Source: Pseudomonas entomophila (GTDB taxonomy: Bacteria > Pseudomonadota > Gammaproteobacteria > Pseudomonadales > Pseudomonadaceae). Taken from it: a stretch of 48,761 nucleotides of DNA. The notes below the pieces were generated by a model. That model searched no databases, had not been told where the DNA came from, and saw only the letters and a list, made by a program, of their open reading frames with translations. The translations under genes and the position numbers were made by a program. The stretch is from the NCBI RefSeq assembly GCF_029478665.1, contig NZ_JARPQB010000039.1, positions 1-48,761 of the forward strand. The letters are read 5' to 3'. Shown here in pieces: positions 44,504 to 48,761 of the stretch. How positions within the stretch are numbered: the first letter of the stretch is position 1; each line of letters opens with the position of its first letter.

Positions 44504-44588
44504 GGGCACTGCCTGCTGATGCTTCGGAGGTTTCCGTGGGTAACCTGGCTTATCCTCGGGCGTCTCTTCTCTTTGCCTGGAGTACTGC

Positions 44589-45767
44589 ATGCACCACTGG
44601 ATCTTCGCCTGCTTGCTGGCCCTCGGAGCGTCTCCACTGAATGCCGCCGATCTCATCGACTTCTGGAACACGCCGCGCCACGGCGGCAACAGCTTCAACC
44701 GCCTGCCCCCCGAACAAGCCTATTTCGACGCGCTCGATGGATACGGCGCCAGCTGGGTGCGGCTCTCCTACGACAAGTGGCAGCCGGCGCAGCGCGACTT
44801 TCTGCTGGGCGATGCCGACGACTACAAGGGGCTGGTCGAGGCCGACCTGAAGCAACTGGTTGCCGTGCTCGACCGCGCCCATGCCGCTGGCCTCAAGGTT
44901 GTGATCACACCGCTGTCGCTGCCCGGCATGCGCTGGGCGCAGAACAACAACGGCCAGTTCGACGATCGCCTGTGGCAGGAGAAGCGCTTCTGGGAGCAGT
45001 CGGCTCGCTTCTGGCGTGACCTGGCCGGGGCACTGAAAAACCATCCAGCCATCGCCGCCTACAACCTGATCAACGAGCCCGCGCCGGAAAAGCAGGGCAG
45101 CCTGGCCGAGCATGCCGATCCAGGACAGATGAAACGCTGGTATGCCCAGCAGAAGGGCAACGCGCGTGATCTGCCAGCCTTGTACAGGCAACTGCTGGCG
45201 GCTGTTCGTGAAGTCGACAGCAAGACACCGGTGATGCTCGATGCTGGCTGGTACGCCGCCGCCGATGCCTTCGGTTACTGGCCCGAAGCGCTGGACGACC
45301 CGCGCGTGCTATACAGCGTGCACATGTATGAGCCCTATGCCGCCACCAGTGCGCCGAACCTGGCCCGTGAACACCCCTACCCGTATCCTGGCCAAGTACC
45401 CTTTGCCGGCCAGGTGCAACAATGGGATGCGCAACGGGTCGCGGATTACCTGCGTCAGCCCCTGGCCTGGGCGGATGGAATCAAACTGCCGCGCTCAAGG
45501 CTGGTGGTCGGTGAGTTCGGCTGCATGCGACGGCTTGCCGGTTGTCGGCAGTACCTGGAGGATGTCCTCACGGTGCTCGACCGTGAACAGTTGCACTGGG
45601 CGTTCTACAGCTTCCGTGAGGACAGCTGGGATGGCATGGACTATGAACTGGGCACGAAGAAGGTACCGTGGGGCTATTGGCAGGCTGCCGAGCAGGGCAC
45701 TCCTGACCCCGTTGAACGCACGGCGACAACGGCTTTCGAGCCGATTGCCCGGCGTTTGCGGCCTTGA
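44589..45767 (+). CDS. Secreted glycoside hydrolase family 5-type protein
   Basis: 392 residues with a short signal peptide (MHHWIFACLLALGASPLNA). The (beta/alpha)8 signature is present: GASWVRLSYDKW, GLKVVITPLSLPGM, acid/base E163 in YNLINEPAPE, VLYSVHMYEPY and nucleophile E309 in LVVGEFGCMR. Cleavage of a beta-glucan or related glycan in the periplasm or outside is expected; the substrate is not predictable. It has no carbohydrate-binding module and no neighbouring polysaccharide genes. No strong promoter or binding site is visible ahead of the start. A stop 54 nt before marR ends the unit. Confidence 0.82.
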   Translation: MHHWIFACLLALGASPLNAADLIDFWNTPRHGGNSFNRLPPEQAYFDALDGYGASWVRLSYDKWQPAQRDFLLGDADDYKGLVEADLKQLVAVLDRAHAAGLKVVITPLSLPGMRWAQNNNGQFDDRLWQEKRFWEQSARFWRDLAGALKNHPAIAAYNLINEPAPEKQGSLAEHADPGQMKRWYAQQKGNARDLPALYRQLLAAVREVDSKTPVMLDAGWYAAADAFGYWPEALDDPRVLYSVHMYEPYAATSAPNLAREHPYPYPGQVPFAGQVQQWDAQRVADYLRQPLAWADGIKLPRSRLVVGEFGCMRRLAGCRQYLEDVLTVLDREQLHWAFYSFREDSWDGMDYELGTKKVPWGYWQAAEQGTPDPVERTATTAFEPIARRLRP

Positions 45768-45785
45768 GTAGCGCTTTGAAACTTC

Positions 45786-45819
45786 TTGCAACATCCATAT
45801 CGCGGGTATATACACGTAT
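45786..45819 (+). promoter_or_regulatory. marR promoter with operator over the -10
   Basis: TTGCAA (45786-45791), 17-nt spacer, TATACA (45809-45814). The -10 lies inside CGGGTATATACACG (45803-45816), nearly the same palindrome as at the MFS promoter. Transcription should begin about 45821, at the marR ATG itself. Confidence 0.7.
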
Positions 45820-45821
45820 CC

Positions 45822-46226
45822 ATGTTGACCAGTGAATGCATCTGTACCCACCTGCGTCGTGCCGCCCGTGGGGTGAGCCGCCACTACGACGAAGCCCTTG
45901 CCGGTTTCGGCATCAACGTTGCCCAGTTTTCGCTGCTGCGACACCTGCAGCGGCTCGACCGCCCCAGTATCACCAGCCTGGCCGAGGCCATGGGGTTGGA
46001 ACGCAGCACGCTTGGACGCAACTTGCGGGTGCTTGAGGCGGACGGCCTGGTACAGCTGGCGGAAGGTGACGACCAGCGTAACCGTGTAGTCTTGCTGAGC
46101 GAGGCGGGCAGGGCACGGCTGGAGGCGGCACACCCGGCCTGGGAGCTGGCGCAGGCACAGCTGGTCGAGCAACTGGGTGAAGGGCAGCGTGATGTGCTGG
46201 TGCGGATGCTGGAGCACCTGGCGTGA
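45822..46226 (+). CDS. MarR family transcriptional regulator
   Basis: 134 residues, winged-helix MarR fold. It opens LTSECICTHLRRAARGVSRHYDEAL (dimer helix), with NVAQFSLLRHL, the recognition helix SLAEAMGLERSTLGRNLRVLE, and wing EGDDQRNRVVLLSEAG. A cysteine pair near the N-terminus (C6, C8) could respond to oxidants, but that is inference. The start at 45822 lies only 2 nt after the operator and has no Shine-Dalgarno sequence, so the message may be leaderless. It probably represses itself and the MFS gene through the shared palindrome. Confidence 0.88.
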   Translation: MLTSECICTHLRRAARGVSRHYDEALAGFGINVAQFSLLRHLQRLDRPSITSLAEAMGLERSTLGRNLRVLEADGLVQLAEGDDQRNRVVLLSEAGRARLEAAHPAWELAQAQLVEQLGEGQRDVLVRMLEHLA

Positions 46227-46257
46227 TTGGGTATGACTAAAAGCGGGTATATACCCG
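46227..46257 (+). promoter_or_regulatory. MFS gene promoter with operator over the -10
   Basis: TTGGGT (46227-46232), 17-nt spacer, TATACC (46250-46255), the latter inside the perfect 14-bp palindrome CGGGTATATACCCG (46244-46257). The -35 begins at the base after the marR stop. Confidence 0.68.
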
Positions 46258-46290
46258 TATAAACCTTGCGATGTGCTGGAGAGAACGACA

Positions 46291-47493
46291 ATGACTTCCG
46301 TATGGCGGACCAGCGGGTGGGTGTTGCTGGGGGCGGCGCTGATCCTGGCGTTGTCCCTGGGGGTGCGGCATGGGTTCGGCCTGTTCCTGGCGCCGATGAG
46401 CGCCGACTTTGGCTGGGGGCGCGGGGTGTTCGCTTTCGCCATCGCCCTGCAGAACCTGATCTGGGGCCTTGCCCAGCCGTTCTCCGGCGCCCTTGCCGAC
46501 CGTCTTGGCGCGGCGAAGGTGGTGATCATCGGCGGCATTCTCTACGCTGCCGGGTTGTTGCTGATGGCCGTGTCCGACTCGCCTTGGTCGCTGTCTTTGA
46601 GCGCAGGGCTATTGATCGGTATTGGCCTGTCCGGTACTTCGTTCTCGGTGATTCTCGGTGTGGTGGGGCGCGCGGTGGCACCGGAAAAACGCAGCATGGC
46701 CATGGGCATCGCCAGTGCGGCGGGGTCGTTCGGCCAGTTCGCCATGCTGCCGGGCACCCAGGGGCTGATCCAGTGGTTGGGTTGGTCGGCGGCGCTGCTG
46801 GTGCTGGGCTTGCTGGTGGCGTTGATCGTACCGTTTGTCAGCTTGCTGCGTGATCGTCCGCTGCCCAGCCAGGGCGTCGAGCAGACCCTCGGCCAGGCGC
46901 TGCGTGAGGCGTGTACGCACTCCGGCTTCTGGTTGCTGGCGCTGGGTTTCTTTGTCTGTGGTTTCCAGGTGGTGTTCATCGGGGTGCACCTGCCGGCCTA
47001 CCTGGTAGACCAGCACCTGGCGGCGACTACCGGTACCACGGTGCTGGCGCTGGTGGGGTTGTTCAATATCGTCGGCACCTATACGGCGGGCTGGCTTGGC
47101 GGGCGGATGTCCAAGCCGCGTCTGCTGACCGGCCTCTATCTGCTGCGTGCGGTGGTGATCGTGCTGTTCCTCTGGGCTCCGGTCACTCAGTTCAGCGCCT
47201 ACCTGTTCGGTATTGCCATGGGCCTGTTGTGGTTGTCCACGGTGCCGTTGACCAATGGCACCGTGGCCACGCTTTTTGGTGTGCGCAACCTGTCCATGCT
47301 GGGTGGCATCGTGTTCCTGTTCCACCAGTTGGGCGCGTTCCTGGGCGGTTGGTTGGGGGGCGTGGTGTATGACCGGACCGGCAACTATGACCTGGTCTGG
47401 CAGATATCGATCTTGCTCAGCTTGCTGGCGGCCGCGCTCAACTGGCCGGTGCGGGAGCGCCCTGTGGCGCGTTTGCAGGCCCAGGCGGTATGA
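46291..47493 (+). CDS. MFS transporter
   Basis: 400 residues, 12 hydrophobic segments, major facilitator superfamily. It has a GALADRLGAAKVV loop 2-3 motif and a long central loop (about 190-215, RDRPLPSQGVEQTL). The opening GVRHGFGLFLAPMSADFGWGRG resembles the oxalate/monocarboxylate-type MFS group; the substrate cannot be named, and export of a toxic compound sensed by the MarR protein is equally possible. Start preceded by GGAG. The 40-residue gene overlaps its end (ATGA). Confidence 0.88.
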   Translation: MTSVWRTSGWVLLGAALILALSLGVRHGFGLFLAPMSADFGWGRGVFAFAIALQNLIWGLAQPFSGALADRLGAAKVVIIGGILYAAGLLLMAVSDSPWSLSLSAGLLIGIGLSGTSFSVILGVVGRAVAPEKRSMAMGIASAAGSFGQFAMLPGTQGLIQWLGWSAALLVLGLLVALIVPFVSLLRDRPLPSQGVEQTLGQALREACTHSGFWLLALGFFVCGFQVVFIGVHLPAYLVDQHLAATTGTTVLALVGLFNIVGTYTAGWLGGRMSKPRLLTGLYLLRAVVIVLFLWAPVTQFSAYLFGIAMGLLWLSTVPLTNGTVATLFGVRNLSMLGGIVFLFHQLGAFLGGWLGGVVYDRTGNYDLVWQISILLSLLAAALNWPVRERPVARLQAQAV

Positions 47494-47612
47494 ATCGCGT
47501 GCTGGGGCGGGCGCTGCTGGTCATTGCCGGGCTATTGGTGGTGGCACTGGCTTGGTGGGGCTGGCAGAAGGGCGGGTTGGCGTTGATGCAGTTGGGCATG
47601 AGCCTGTGTTAG
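47490..47612 (+). CDS. 40-residue single-span membrane protein
   Basis: It starts in an ATGA overlap with the MFS stop. The peptide begins MNRVLGRALL, has one strong hydrophobic helix (about 7-24, ending AWWGW), then a short tail QKGGLALMQLGMSLC with a C-terminal cysteine. The positive N-terminus suggests it faces the cytosol. The coupled start suggests a small partner of the transporter (inference). Confidence 0.62.
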   Translation: MNRVLGRALLVIAGLLVVALAWWGWQKGGLALMQLGMSLC

Positions 47613-47655
47613 GCGCTACCCTGCACCTTCAGGGAATGTCTTGCAGGAGAACTTC

Positions 47656-48210
47656 ATGATGCGTGCATGCTGGCTGACGATACCCGTTCTGGCCCTGGTG
47701 GTCGCCACCTCGAGCTGGGCGGCGGATTGCCCGGCACTGCTCCAGGGCAGCCTGCCGGAGTTGCGCGGCAAGGAGCAGATCGACCTGTGCGAGCGTTTTG
47801 CCGGCAAGCCGCTGGTGGTGATCAACACCGCCAGCTACTGCGGTTTTGCTCCGCAGTTCGAGGGGCTTGAGGCGACGTACAAGGATTACCACGGCAAGGG
47901 GTTGGAAATGCTCGGGGTGCCGTCCAACGATTTCAAGCAGGAAGATGCCGATAGCGACAAGACGGCCAAGGTTTGTTACGCCAATTACGGTGTGACCTTC
48001 ACCATGACCAAGGCGCAGCCGGTGCGGGGCAAGGATGCGATTCCGTTGTTCGTCGAGCTGGCTCGGCAGAGCAGTGCGCCGAAGTGGAATTTCTACAAGT
48101 ATGTGGTGGATCGGCAGGGGAAGGTGATCGGGAGTTTTTCCAGTTTGACCAAGCCGGATGATCCGGCGTTCAGGGCGGCCATCGACAAGGCGATCGCTTC
48201 GCCGCTTTGA
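47656..48210 (+). CDS. Secreted glutathione peroxidase family protein
   Basis: 184 residues with a signal peptide (RACWLTIPVLALVVATSSWA), so periplasmic. Thioredoxin-like peroxidase fold: peroxidatic C62 in NTASYCGF, LGVPSNDF in place of the usual NQF, and W144-N145 in KWNFYKYVVDRQG. The usual tetrad Gln appears replaced by D92. It should reduce peroxides using thiols. The start has CAGGAG 6 nt upstream; 43 nt separate it from the small gene, so it may be its own unit. Confidence 0.85.
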   Translation: MMRACWLTIPVLALVVATSSWAADCPALLQGSLPELRGKEQIDLCERFAGKPLVVINTASYCGFAPQFEGLEATYKDYHGKGLEMLGVPSNDFKQEDADSDKTAKVCYANYGVTFTMTKAQPVRGKDAIPLFVELARQSSAPKWNFYKYVVDRQGKVIGSFSSLTKPDDPAFRAAIDKAIASPL

Positions 48211-48565
48211 TTGTTTGGGTTTTGGGTTTTTTGAGCATATCCATTGGCGATGGAGACGCTGACTCACCTTTCCGCCCTTACGGCGGGTCACTTTTGGTCT
48301 TGGCCAAAAGTAACCAAAAGCCGCTCGCTCCATCATACGGCCCTCCGCTACGCTCCGGGTCCCTTCGCTCCGGCGCCTTCCGGGCCCGCGCGGCCTACGA
48401 CTTGCTGCGCAAGTCTACATCTCGCGCCTTCGGCTAACGCCGAAGGGTGCTGCGCACCTGGCCCTCCAGACGCCTGCGCTCAGCCTCCTGAAGTCGCGAA
48501 GTTACGGGCGGCGCCTGGGCAGGCGCAGCTGTCGCTAGCTGCTTACTCGTGGCCTTCAGTCCGCA
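48211..48565. repeat. Non-coding repeat-rich segment
   Basis: No gene is convincing here. It contains the hairpin CCGCC-CTTAC-GGCGG (48272-48286), then ACTTTTGG/CCAAAAGT and CTTTTGGT/ACCAAAAG (48290-48320), the pattern of a sequence I recall seeing many times between Pseudomonas genes. Short alternating GC-rich inverted motifs (CGCTACGCTCCGGG, TTCGGCTAACGCCGAA) fill the rest. Confidence 0.55.
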
Positions 48566-48636
48566 TTCGCCGGCAAAGCCGGCTCCTACCGGAGGGTGCA
48601 CGCCGCACTATTGTAGGAGCCGGCTTTGCCGGCGAA
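48566..48636. repeat. REP inverted pair
   Basis: TTCGCCGGCAAAGCCGGCTC and inverted GGAGCCGGCTTTGCCGGCGA, separated by 22 nt. Confidence 0.85.
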
Positions 48637-48761
48637 CCAATGGTACAAACACCCCATCCATTGCAGCATTACGTAGCTATCAAGATCTTTGCTCTTTGCT
48701 TCTGCGAGCGCGTAGCGTCTCGCCCGGCTTTTGATCTTGATGCGCGATAGTCCAGGCGCCG
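48637..48761. other. Window edge, non-coding
   Basis: 125 bp without a supported gene. CTTTTGATCTTGATGCGC near the end resembles another common Pseudomonas intergenic motif. The window ends here, so a following gene cannot be judged. Confidence 0.4.

Noticed and set aside
48207..48750. Open frames at the end of the window
   Set aside because: They cross repeated hairpins and a REP pair and have no protein-like features.

Overview
The window is a chromosomal segment of a fluorescent Pseudomonas, most likely of the P. putida group. The evidence is high GC, the gene order (gacS / two-component pair / cysM / rlmD / relA / mazG; purM-purN; DUF2066 / AI-2E / hda / NlpC-P60 pair / aerobic cob operon), an oprH-phoP-phoQ operon, and more than ten Pseudomonas-type REP inverted pairs between genes. 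Assignment to species is inference. I saw no rRNA, tRNA, CRISPR array, insertion sequence or prophage.

Layout. 0-4 kb: a periplasmic dienelactone-hydrolase-like protein, then oprH-phoP-phoQ, preceded by four GTTCAG repeats at an exact 11-nt period (PhoP boxes). 4-9 kb: dctA with a near-consensus sigma-54 promoter and two upstream palindromes, sprT, a Yip1-family membrane protein, ttcA and a divergent Tag-like glycosylase. 9-13 kb: a DUF2069 / wrbA / arsC overlap operon, a thioredoxin lipoprotein, a META lipoprotein with a zinc-ribbon protein, and ldhA. 13-18 kb: gacS and an unassigned response regulator / histidine kinase pair. 18-24 kb: cysM-rlmD-relA-mazG and a DUF2058 gene. 24-32 kb: the purM-purN-DUF3108 operon, facing DUF2066 / AI-2E / hda and two NlpC/P60 lipoproteins.

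32-35 kb is the accessory-looking part. It holds a 768-residue protein with an R-S-ExE ADP-ribosyltransferase signature at its C-terminus, preceded by a 53-codon frame that overlaps it by 14 nt in another frame. The short frame has the good ribosome binding site and the large one does not, which suggests either translational coupling or a frameshifted N-terminus. A hypothetical gene on the opposite strand follows.

35-44.4 kb: a sigma-70 promoter, a cobalamin riboswitch and a ten-gene B12 operon (cobO-cobB-bluB-cobD-cobC-cobQ-cobP-cobT-phosphatase-cobS). Nearly every junction overlaps by 1-8 nt. It covers corrinoid adenylation, a,c-amidation, lower-ligand synthesis (BluB), aminopropanol attachment and nucleotide-loop assembly. 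44.5-48.2 kb: a secreted GH5-type glycosidase; a MarR / MFS / 40-residue membrane protein unit whose two promoters each carry the same palindrome over the -10 box; and a secreted glutathione peroxidase. The last 550 bases are non-coding repeat sequence.

The most interesting points are the ADP-ribosyltransferase locus with its split start, the duplicated operator/-10 arrangement with an apparently leaderless marR, the 11-nt PhoP-box array, and the long region between the B12 riboswitch and cobO.
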